From Actinomycetes bacterium (GTDB taxonomy: Bacteria; Actinomycetota; Actinomycetes; Actinomycetales; Demequinaceae), in NCBI GenBank assembly GCA_023428185.1, contig JAEYYZ010000148.1:1-6961 (forward strand): a stretch of 6,961 nt of DNA, read 5' to 3'. A program made the translations under genes and the position numbers. Each line of letters opens with the position of its first letter. Position 1 is the first letter of the stretch. The notes beneath the pieces were generated by a model that was not told the origin of the DNA, ran no database searches, and saw only the letters and a program-made list of their open reading frames with translations. This document shows, in pieces, positions 1 through 5,304 of this stretch.

Positions 1-290
1 GCCAGCGCGCCACGGTGCACGTTGTACCCGGTCACGGCCTCCAAAGCAGCGTCCGATGCCACGAACACCGGGGTCGCGGCAGGCACCAAGTGCGCAACGG
101 AGTCGAGCCATCGCTCACTCACTAACACCGATCTGGGCCGATGCCCGGCGGCCAGCGCGCGTTCGATGACTTTGGCGCCCTCGGCTATGTAGAGGCCTCG
201 TTCAGGCTCGGTGCGGCGGCGGAGCTCAATGTCTGTGAGGCCCGCGTAGTCGCCGAGCGCGTCAGGCGCGGGGTTGCGGATCACGGGCAT
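1..290 (-). CDS. TrmH/SpoU-family RNA 2'-O-methyltransferase, N-terminal part (cut by window edge)
   Basis: Reading leftward from an ATG at 290, the frame stays open to the window edge and gives 96 complete codons of a protein whose 3' part lies outside. The sequence shows the substrate-binding domain that precedes the SPOUT catalytic domain in this family: 'RGLYIAEGAKVIERAL' at residues 31-46, a variable strand ending in 'SVLVSERWL' (54-62), and the conserved 'TGYNVHRGALA' just at the edge. Family members methylate the 2'-OH of rRNA or tRNA nucleotides using S-adenosylmethionine; the knotted catalytic domain is not visible, so the target cannot be named. The start has no Shine-Dalgarno sequence. 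A CACAAT hexamer ends 6 bases upstream of the ATG, so a leaderless transcript is possible. It is separated from the upstream operon by a terminator and probably has its own promoter. Confidence 0.9.
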   Translation of the reverse strand, partial: MPVIRNPAPDALGDYAGLTDIELRRRTEPERGLYIAEGAKVIERALAAGHRPRSVLVSERWLDSVAHLVPAATPVFVASDAALEAVTGYNVHRGAL

Positions 291-296
291 GGAGGC

Positions 297-302
297 ATTG
301 TG
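297..302 (-). promoter_or_regulatory. Candidate -10 element for the methyltransferase gene
   Basis: On the minus strand CACAAT (4 of 6 matches to TATAAT) ends 6 bases before the ATG at 290. This spacing would put transcription initiation at or next to the start codon, as in actinobacterial leaderless genes. No convincing -35 is visible. This is inference from position and motif only. Confidence 0.3.
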
Positions 303-317
303 TCAGCGGTCAGGCGA

Positions 318-376
318 CGGTGAGTGCCCCGCAGGACGGTGTGAAGCCTCAAGACCGGCGGTGAGTGCCCCGCAGG
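318..376. repeat. Two exact 18-bp direct repeats upstream of the methyltransferase gene
   Basis: CGGTGAGTGCCCCGCAGG occurs exactly at 318-335 and again at 359-376, 41 bases apart start to start, close to four helical turns. The copies lie 28-45 and 69-86 bases upstream of the methyltransferase ATG and directly after the terminator of the neighbouring operon. Neither copy is followed by an inverted arm, so this is not a hairpin. GAGTGCC resembles one half of a CIRCE/HrcA site, but the partner half GGCACTC is absent on the same strand at the required distance. It may be a paired regulator-binding site or a dispersed intergenic repeat; I cannot tell which. Confidence 0.6.
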
Positions 377-384
377 CATGCGAA

Positions 385-410
385 AGGGCGGGGGCTTTCG
401 CCCCCGCCCT
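385..410 (-). terminator. Strong intrinsic hairpin terminator of the glgA-SPFH unit
   Basis: Positions 385-395 and 400-410 form a perfect 11-bp stem, ten of the pairs G:C, closed by a 4-base loop (396-399). It begins 25 bases after the stop codon of the SPFH gene on the minus strand. Beyond the stem the minus strand reads T-T before C, so the U-tract is very short, as is common in high-GC actinobacteria. The plus-strand side has no T-run, so termination of the leftward operon is the likely role. Confidence 0.8.
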
Positions 411-435
411 CGACACTGACAGCGCCAGCGACCGC

Positions 436-1500
436 TTACTGACCCTTTGCCGCATCCGGGTCAAACGGCAAACCAGAACCCGTGCCAGCGGCCTCGGCGT
501 CAGCTGAGACACCTTCGGCCTGGCGGCGAGCCTCTTCAAGAGCCGCCTTGGGGTCTGCCAGAGCGTTGGTGAGGCGCGTCTTGCGCACGCCACCCTTAGC
601 CTTCAGGGGCTGTGGTTCGTCGTCCACACCAAAGCCGGCGGAGACGGCCTTGAGCGCGCCCGTGAACTCGGTGGGAACAAACCACACCTTGTTGGACTCG
701 TTCTTGGCGATCTCGGGCAGCATCTTGAGGTACTGGTACGCGAGCAGCTTGGAGTCCGCGTCACCCTCGTGGATAGCGTCGAACACCTGCAGGATGGCGC
801 GTGCTTCACCTTCCGCCGTGAGGATGCGGGACTGCGCTTCACCTTCAGCACGCAAAATCGCGGACTGCTTCTCACCTTCAGCGGTGAGGATCTGCGACTG
901 CTTGACACCCTCCGCGTTGAGGATTGCGGCACGGCGGTCACGCTCAGCGCGCATCTGCTTTTCCATGGAGTCCTTGATGGACATGGGCGGCTCAATGGCC
1001 TTGAGTTCCACGCGGTTTACGCGGATGCCCCACTTGCCAGTGGCCTCGTCAAGCACTCCGCGCAAGTGGCCGTTGATCTGGTCACGGCTTGTGAGCGTCT
1101 GCTCCAAGTCCATGGTTCCCACGATGTTACGGAGCGTGGTCACGGTGAGCTGCTCTACACCGGTGATGTAGTTGGCGATTTCGTAGACGGCCGCCTTGGG
1201 GTCGGTGACCTGGAAGTAGATGACAGAGTCAATGTCCACCACCAAGTTGTCAGACGTAATCACGGACTGTGGCGGGAAGGAGTACACCAACTCGCGCAGG
1301 TCTACTTTGGCGCGCACCTTGTCAATGAACGGCACCAAGAAGTGCAGGCCAGCGTCCATGGTGCGGTCGTAGCGGCCCAGTCGCTCTACAAGGAACGCCT
1401 GGGTCTGACGCACCACCACGATCGCCTTGAAGATCGAGATGATGATAAAGAGCGAGAAGAACGCAATCGCTGCAATCGCGAGGACATTCAACGGTTCCAT
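436..1500 (-). CDS. SPFH/band-7 (stomatin/QmcA-like) membrane protein
   Basis: A 354-residue protein of the stomatin/prohibitin/flotillin superfamily, expected to assemble into ring-like oligomers at the cytoplasmic membrane. Residues 5-30 form one hydrophobic membrane anchor. The band-7 domain follows: 'VVRQTQAFLVERLGRY' (29-44), 'DAGLHFLVPFIDKV' (49-62), 'ITSDNLVVDIDSVIYFQV' (81-98), 'TLRNIVGTMDLEQTL' (122-136) and 'WGIRVNRVELKAI' (157-169). Residues 193-236 hold four copies of an 11-residue motif, I-L-x-A-E-G-x-x-Q-S-x, a hendecad coiled-coil pattern. The last ~65 residues are charged and low in complexity. The start is supported by an AGGAG (complement 1507-1511) 6 bases upstream, embedded in the last codons of the nfeD-like gene, which predicts translational coupling. 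E. coli QmcA with YbbJ is the comparable pair. Its precise cargo or client is unknown. Confidence 0.95.
   Translation of the reverse strand: MEPLNVLAIAAIAFFSLFIIISIFKAIVVVRQTQAFLVERLGRYDRTMDAGLHFLVPFIDKVRAKVDLRELVYSFPPQSVITSDNLVVDIDSVIYFQVTDPKAAVYEIANYITGVEQLTVTTLRNIVGTMDLEQTLTSRDQINGHLRGVLDEATGKWGIRVNRVELKAIEPPMSIKDSMEKQMRAERDRRAAILNAEGVKQSQILTAEGEKQSAILRAEGEAQSRILTAEGEARAILQVFDAIHEGDADSKLLAYQYLKMLPEIAKNESNKVWFVPTEFTGALKAVSAGFGVDDEPQPLKAKGGVRKTRLTNALADPKAALEEARRQAEGVSADAEAAGTGSGLPFDPDAAKGQ
793..924 (-). repeat. Four degenerate 33-bp coding repeats (hendecad coiled coil) in the SPFH gene
   Basis: Within the SPFH gene, residues 193-236 are four successive copies of an 11-residue unit with I-L-x-A-E-G at fixed positions, the last copy slightly diverged. 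At DNA level this is a degenerate 33-bp tandem repeat, visible as recurring 'cttcaccttcagc'-like stretches. Repeats of AEG-x-x-Q/A type are usual in the coiled-coil region of stomatin-like proteins, so this is family structure rather than a foreign repeat. Confidence 0.8.
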
Positions 1501-1503
1501 CGT

Positions 1504-1932
1504 TTACTCCTGTTCCGGCGCGACGATTGCCGTGGCGCCCTCAATTGCTACGACGCGCGCATAAGCGTCTTCGGCGACTTCGCCTTCACGCGTGCGCGCA
1601 GTCCACACTTCACCCTTGAGCTTGACCCGGCCTGCCCTGGTCGTGACAGGGTCAATGGCGCGGGCACGCTCACCTACAAGCGCTGCGGTGCCGGTCGACA
1701 CCTGCGCCTCGGACTTGAACTTGCGCATCATGGGCTTGCGCAAGGCAAAGGTCAATACGGCACTCACTACCGCAAAGATGACGATGCCAAGCGGCCAGGG
1801 CACGCCGAGCAGGACAGCAAACCCCGCCACCAAGGCACCCACCGCGAGCATCGCAAACGTGATCTCCACGGTGAAAACCAGCACGATGCCCAAGAGGGCC
1901 GCAATTATGAACCACCACGTCGACGCTTCCAT
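1504..1932 (-). CDS. NfeD-like protein (YbbJ type), membrane segments plus OB-fold
   Basis: A 142-residue protein with three hydrophobic segments (about 6-21, 24-43, 46-65) and a C-terminal soluble domain (about 78-139) containing 'GTAALVGERARAIDP', 'GRVKLKGEVWTAR' and 'ARVVAIEGATAIV', the pattern of the NfeD OB-fold. It has no N-terminal ClpP-class protease domain, so it is the short form. Short NfeD proteins are typically encoded next to SPFH proteins and are thought to act with them in membrane microdomain organisation; the adjacent SPFH gene starts 3 bases after this stop. The start at 1932 has a near-perfect Shine-Dalgarno sequence, AGGAGGT, 4 bases upstream. The stop codon TAA lies within the ribosome-binding region of the next gene. 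Confidence 0.93.
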   Translation of the reverse strand: MEASTWWFIIAALLGIVLVFTVEITFAMLAVGALVAGFAVLLGVPWPLGIVIFAVVSAVLTFALRKPMMRKFKSEAQVSTGTAALVGERARAIDPVTTRAGRVKLKGEVWTARTREGEVAEDAYARVVAIEGATAIVAPEQE

Positions 1933-1936
1933 GGTT

Positions 1937-1943
1937 ACCTCCT
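1937..1943 (-). promoter_or_regulatory. Strong Shine-Dalgarno of the NfeD-like gene
   Basis: AGGAGGT on the minus strand, 4 bases before the ATG at 1932, fixes the start. It contrasts with glgA, glgC and the methyltransferase gene, which have no comparable site. Lying in the 48-base gap after the ABC gene, it implies independent, efficient translation of this cistron. Confidence 0.75.
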
Positions 1944-1980
1944 GCGCCCACGCTATCAGTCGGCGGCGCCGGGCATTCTC

Positions 1981-2763
1981 CTACTTGCGACGGGCTGTGT
2001 AGCGGCCGTTATCCTCCCGCAGGATGACCGGGAGATCGTAGGTTTCGCTGAGGTTCTCGCTCGTCAATGTGGATGCAAGTGGACCTTGAGCCACCACCCT
2101 CCCGGCCTTCAGCAGCAACGCGTGCGTGAAGTGCAGCGGCACTTCTTCAACGTGGTGAGTGACCATGACAATGGCCGGTGAGCGTCGGTCACCCGCGAGC
2201 TCTGACAACGCGCCCAGCAACTCCTCGCGCCCACCGAAGTCGAGGCCCGCGGCGGGCTCGTCAAGCAACAGCAACTCGGGGTCAGTCATAAGGGCTCGCG
2301 CGATCTGCACGCGCTTGCGCTCACCTTCACTGAGAGTCTCAAACGCACGGTCTGCGAAGGCGTGGATGCCAAAGGCGGCGAGCAGGTCGTCGGCGCGGCG
2401 TTCGTCCATCACTTCGTACTGCTCGCGCCACCGCCCCACCACTCCGTGAGCCGCAGTCATGACGATGTCGCGCACGGTTTCGTTGGCGGGGATCCTGTCG
2501 GCAAGCGCAGCCGAAGACAAACCCACCCGGATACGCAAGTCCAAGGTATCGGTCTCGCCCAGGCGCTCGCCCAACACCGTGACAGAGCCGGTGGTGGGAT
2601 GTGAACGCGCGGAAGCGATGGTGATAAGGCTTGTCTTGCCTGCGCCGTTGGGCCCCAGAATCACCCACCGGTCTTGAGCGGACACTGTCCACGAAATGCC
2701 GTCAAGAATCTGGTTTTCGGCACGCCTCAGCGTGACATCGTCGAGCCGGAGCACTTCACTCAT
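1981..2763 (-). CDS. Stand-alone ABC transporter-type ATP-binding protein (YlmA/ModF-like)
   Basis: A 260-residue single ATPase domain. Walker A is GPNGAGKTS at residues 37-45, the signature is LSEGE at 144-148, Walker B is LLLLDEP at 164-170, and the switch histidine lies in VTHH (201-204). The usual Q-loop glutamine is not evident; the corresponding stretch reads RVGLSSAAL (79-87), as in the YlmA-like subgroup I recall. The C-terminus ('LLLKAGRVVAQGPLASTLTSENLSETYDLPV') is typical of that subgroup. No membrane permease or binding protein is encoded nearby, so transport cannot be assumed; it may pair with a distant permease or act in a non-transport role. It starts 12 bases after the glgA stop, with no clear Shine-Dalgarno, so reinitiation after glgA or a short internal transcript is plausible. 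Confidence 0.93.
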   Translation of the reverse strand: MSEVLRLDDVTLRRAENQILDGISWTVSAQDRWVILGPNGAGKTSLITIASARSHPTTGSVTVLGERLGETDTLDLRIRVGLSSAALADRIPANETVRDIVMTAAHGVVGRWREQYEVMDERRADDLLAAFGIHAFADRAFETLSEGERKRVQIARALMTDPELLLLDEPAAGLDFGGREELLGALSELAGDRRSPAIVMVTHHVEEVPLHFTHALLLKAGRVVAQGPLASTLTSENLSETYDLPVILREDNGRYTARRK

Positions 2764-2772
2764 GTTGAGTCC

Positions 2773-2778
2773 AGCCTA
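2773..2778 (-). promoter_or_regulatory. Possible internal -10 element before the ABC gene
   Basis: TAGGCT on the minus strand, a TANNNT hexamer, overlaps the TAG stop codon of glgA and ends 9 bases before the ABC ATG. With the absence of a Shine-Dalgarno it could produce a nearly leaderless secondary transcript. Weak evidence, since TANNNT occurs often by chance. Confidence 0.2.
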
Positions 2779-3993
2779 ACCGAGCCCGGCCTCACCCAGG
2801 ACTGTGGCGTAGAGCTCGCGTGTGCGCTCTCCGATCGCGTGCCAGGAGAAGTGCTCGGCCGCCCGCGCCTGCCCGGCTTTACCCATCTCGCGCGCCCGTT
2901 CGCGGTCCGCGACCATGGCGGTCAACGCTGACGCAAGGTCCGCAACAAAGCGATCCGGGTCAAGCGGGGTGCCGGTACCGTCGTTGACTTGCTCAATGGG
3001 CACAAGCATCCCTGTCACGCCGTCCACCACCACTTCAGGGATGCCGCCGGTGGCGGTGCCCACCACGGGCAAACCCACAGCCATGGCTTCCAGGTTCACG
3101 ATGCCAAGCGGCTCATACACGGAGGGACACACGAATGCGGTGCACGCGTCAAGGACGGCCACAAGTTCGGCTCTGGGAAGCATCGTTTCAATCCAGATCA
3201 CGCCGTCACGGCGCGTCTGAAGTTCGGCCACGGCCGAGGACACTTCCTGGGCAATCTGGGGGGTATCCGGCGCGCCAGCGCACAAAACCACTTGAACCTC
3301 TGGCGGCAACTCCGCTACCGCGCGCAGCAAGTAGGGCAAGCCTTTTTGCCTGGTGATGCGCCCCACGAACACCACGGCGGGGCGATTCCTGTCGATGCCC
3401 CAATGGGCCACCACGGCATCGGCGGCCGCACGGTCCTCGGGGCTTGCGGGCGCGGCCCAACCTTCCACATCGATGCCGTTATGGATGACGTGTACGCGCT
3501 CGGGGTCCACCTGCGGGTAGCACCTCAAGACGTCGGCGCGCATTCCCGCGCTCACGGCAATCACGGCATCGGCCGCCTCATACGCCGTCTTCTCAATCCA
3601 CGAGGAAATCCGGTAACCGCCCCCCAACTGCTCCGCCTTCCATGGCCGCAATGGTTCAAGCGAGTGCGCCGAGATGACGTGCGGTATCCCGTGCAGTTGC
3701 TTGGCCAGATGCCCGGCCATGTTCGCGTACCAGGTGTGGGAGTGAACGAGGTTGGCGCCCTCGCAATCCTTGGCCATGGGCAGGTTGTGAGCGAGGACAT
3801 CAAGCGAGGACTCACCCACTCCTCCGCCTAGCGCGCCATAACCGGTCACGCCCTCCGCCTCGCGGGCGCCGTCAAAGCACCGCACCTGCACCTCGAGGTG
3901 ATCGCGCATCACTCGCGCCAGTTCGTCCACATGCACACCCGCCCCTCCGTACACGTGGGGCGGGTACTCGCGGGTAAGAATGTCAACGCGCAT
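2776..3993 (-). CDS. glgA: Glycogen synthase, Corynebacterium family (GT4; GlgA/GlgM type)
   Basis: A 405-residue GT-B glycosyltransferase that uses ADP-glucose. Visible landmarks are the N-terminal 'TREYPPHVYGGAGVHV' (7-22) with its glycine-rich acceptor loop, 'HSHTWYA' (84-90), 'SAHSLEPLRPWK' (108-119), the phosphate-binding 'VGRITRQKG' (210-218), and the E-x7-E motif in 'YEPLGIVNLEA' (293-303; E294 and E302). The length suits the short actinobacterial GT4 type rather than the ~480-residue GT5 GlgA. In M. tuberculosis the homologous Rv1212c, also divergent from glgC, acts as GlgM and makes maltose-1-phosphate for the GlgE pathway; sequence alone does not decide between the two activities. 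The frame is open far upstream, antisense to glgC, but the family start MRVDILTREYPP and the divergent promoter place the start at 3993. TAGCGT lies 7 bases upstream and there is no Shine-Dalgarno. Confidence 0.93.
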   Translation of the reverse strand: MRVDILTREYPPHVYGGAGVHVDELARVMRDHLEVQVRCFDGAREAEGVTGYGALGGGVGESSLDVLAHNLPMAKDCEGANLVHSHTWYANMAGHLAKQLHGIPHVISAHSLEPLRPWKAEQLGGGYRISSWIEKTAYEAADAVIAVSAGMRADVLRCYPQVDPERVHVIHNGIDVEGWAAPASPEDRAAADAVVAHWGIDRNRPAVVFVGRITRQKGLPYLLRAVAELPPEVQVVLCAGAPDTPQIAQEVSSAVAELQTRRDGVIWIETMLPRAELVAVLDACTAFVCPSVYEPLGIVNLEAMAVGLPVVGTATGGIPEVVVDGVTGMLVPIEQVNDGTGTPLDPDRFVADLASALTAMVADRERAREMGKAGQARAAEHFSWHAIGERTRELYATVLGEAGLG

Positions 3994-4000
3994 GGACCCC

Positions 4001-4006
4001 ACGCTA
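4001..4006 (-). promoter_or_regulatory. Candidate -10 element of glgA (leaderless)
   Basis: TAGCGT on the minus strand, of TANNNT form, is followed by 7 bases and then the glgA ATG at 3993. That distance would start transcription at about the first base of the start codon. No Shine-Dalgarno is present, which fits a leaderless message. Confidence 0.4.
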
Positions 4007-4025
4007 GTGCCCGCCACGCGAGCCT

Positions 4026-4049
4026 GCCCCCACCCGCGCGGGGAGGGGC
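4026..4049. promoter_or_regulatory. Imperfect 24-bp dyad between the divergent glgA and glgC promoters
   Basis: A perfect 10-bp palindrome, CCCGCGCGGG (4033-4042), is flanked by 2-base mismatched steps and then by matching arms GCCCC (4026-4030) and GGGGC (4045-4049), so 10 of 12 positions pair. It covers the place where -35 contacts for both divergent promoters would fall. It could be an operator that coordinates the two genes. In such GC-rich DNA a chance symmetry is also possible. Confidence 0.4.
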
Positions 4050-4053
4050 CATC

Positions 4054-4059
4054 TATGCT
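4054..4059 (+). promoter_or_regulatory. Candidate -10 element of glgC (leaderless)
   Basis: TATGCT (TANNNT; 4 of 6 matches to TATAAT) is followed by 6 bases and then the glgC ATG at 4066. A start site about 7 bases past the hexamer coincides with the A of ATG. The only purine-rich stretch, GGAGGGG at 4042-4048, is 17 bases from the ATG, too far for a normal ribosome-binding site. Confidence 0.5.
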
Positions 4060-4065
4060 GGGCAC

Positions 4066-5304
4066 ATGGCTGCTCCCAAGGTGCTCGCAATTGTCCTCGC
4101 TGGCGGTGAAGGCAAGCGGCTGATGCCGCTCACCGCCGCCCGTGCCAAGCCCGCGGTGCCCTTTGGGGGAACGTTCCGCCTCGTGGACTTCGCCCTGTCC
4201 AACCTCGTGAACTCGCGCTACTTGCACGTGATCGTGTTGACGCAGTACAAGTCGCACTCGCTCGACAGGCACATTGCGCGCACATGGCGCATGTCTCCGC
4301 TCTTGGGCAACTACGTGGCGCCCGTGCCTGCCCAGCAACGCCGCGGCAAGCACTGGTACTTGGGTAGCGCCGATGCCATCTACCAGTGCCAAAACATCAT
4401 TGAGGACGAGAAGCCTGACATTGTGGTGATCGTCGGTGCCGACCACGTGTACCGCATGGACTTCTCCCAGATGGTGGACGCCCACATTGCCAGCGGCGCG
4501 GAGTTCACCGTGGCCGGTATTCGCCAGCCCATTGCCCTCGCGGACCAATTTGGCGTCATTGACGTGGACCCTCAGGACCCCGAGCGGATCCGGGCATTCC
4601 TGGAGAAGCCCGCAGACCCGCAGGGTTTGCCCGACGCTCCGCACGAGATTCTCGCGTCCATGGGCAACTACGTGGCGAATGCCGACGCACTACTCGAGGC
4701 TCTTGCCTACGACGCCGACGATGCCACCTCCAAGCACGACATGGGCGGCGACTTGGTGCCCTACTTTGTCAAGCGCGGCACGTGCGCCGTGTACGACTTT
4801 GTGCGCAACGACGTTCCCGGCTCCACCGACCGCGACCGCGATTACTGGCGAGACGTGGGAACGCTCGATTCCTACTACGACGCTCACGTTGACCTCATCG
4901 CCGTGCAACCAGTGTTCAACGTGTACAACGATCAATGGCCGGTGCACCAAGGGCTCATCACCCAGCCGCCGGCAAAGTTCATCCACTCCGAAGAGGGCCG
5001 CCTTGGGCACGCCGCGGATTCCATTGTGTCCCCCGGCGTGATCGTCTCTGGCGCCACGGTGACCGGTTCAGTGCTTTCGCCTGGAGTGCGACTGCACTCA
5101 TGGTCCACGGTCTCCGACTCCGTGTTGCTGGACGATGTCCACATTGGCAGGCATGCTCAAGTTCACCGCGCCATTTTGGACAAGGGTGTCTTTGTGGGCG
5201 AAGGAGCCAGGGTGGGCATCGATCGCGACGCCGACATTGCCCGCGGATTCACCATCACCGAGACGGGCCTCACCGTGGTGGCCAAGGGAACTCGCGTCGT
5301 ATGA
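4066..5304 (+). CDS. glgC: Glucose-1-phosphate adenylyltransferase (ADP-glucose pyrophosphorylase)
   Basis: A 412-residue cytosolic enzyme that forms ADP-glucose and pyrophosphate from ATP and glucose-1-phosphate, the committed step of glycogen synthesis. The nucleotidyltransferase domain shows 'LAGGEGKRLMPLT' (11-23), 'RAKPAVPFGG' (26-35), 'WYLGSADAIYQ' (97-107), the metal/substrate segment 'GADHVYRMD' (124-132), 'FLEKPADP' (178-185) and 'WRDVGTLDSY' (261-270). From about 310 a left-handed beta-helix follows with hexapeptide-like turns ('SIVSPGVIVSGATVTGSVLSPGV'), the domain used for tetramerisation and allosteric control. Length is normal for bacterial GlgC. An in-frame ATG lies further upstream at 3898, but it runs antisense through the glgA 5' end, so the start MAAPKVLAIVLAGG at 4066 is preferred. 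Its stop overlaps the serB start (ATGA), giving a two-gene unit. Confidence 0.97.
   Translation: MAAPKVLAIVLAGGEGKRLMPLTAARAKPAVPFGGTFRLVDFALSNLVNSRYLHVIVLTQYKSHSLDRHIARTWRMSPLLGNYVAPVPAQQRRGKHWYLGSADAIYQCQNIIEDEKPDIVVIVGADHVYRMDFSQMVDAHIASGAEFTVAGIRQPIALADQFGVIDVDPQDPERIRAFLEKPADPQGLPDAPHEILASMGNYVANADALLEALAYDADDATSKHDMGGDLVPYFVKRGTCAVYDFVRNDVPGSTDRDRDYWRDVGTLDSYYDAHVDLIAVQPVFNVYNDQWPVHQGLITQPPAKFIHSEEGRLGHAADSIVSPGVIVSGATVTGSVLSPGVRLHSWSTVSDSVLLDDVHIGRHAQVHRAILDKGVFVGEGARVGIDRDADIARGFTITETGLTVVAKGTRVV

Noticed and set aside
318..376. CIRCE/HrcA operator suggested by GAGTGCC
   Set aside because: Only the right half-site type is present, twice in direct orientation. The inverted GGCACTC half at 9-base spacing is missing and no heat-shock gene is near.
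318..410. CRISPR-like array or toxin-antitoxin remnants
   Set aside because: Only two short repeat copies occur, there are no regular further units or cas genes, and the adjacent hairpin is a simple terminator.
769..2181. A plus-strand open frame of 470 codons across the SPFH, NfeD-like and ABC genes
   Set aside because: It lies antisense to three clearly recognisable genes, crosses their boundaries, and its translation is rich in H, R and G with no domain pattern. Long antisense frames are expected in GC-rich DNA.
4042..4048. GGAGGGG as ribosome-binding site of glgC
   Set aside because: It ends 17 bases before the ATG, too far for normal initiation, and lies within the dyad; the leaderless reading fits better.
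3898..4065. The in-frame upstream extension of glgC (56 residues)
   Set aside because: It runs through the 5' end of glgA and the promoter spacer, and GlgC proteins begin close to the LAGGEGKRL motif.
3994..4644. The in-frame upstream extension of glgA (217 extra residues)
   Set aside because: It is antisense to the 5' half of glgC, has no family similarity, and removes the divergent promoter. The family N-terminus begins at MRVDILTREYPP.
4935..5300. The in-frame upstream extension of serB
   Set aside because: It lies wholly within glgC in another frame; SerB similarity begins after the ATG at 5301.
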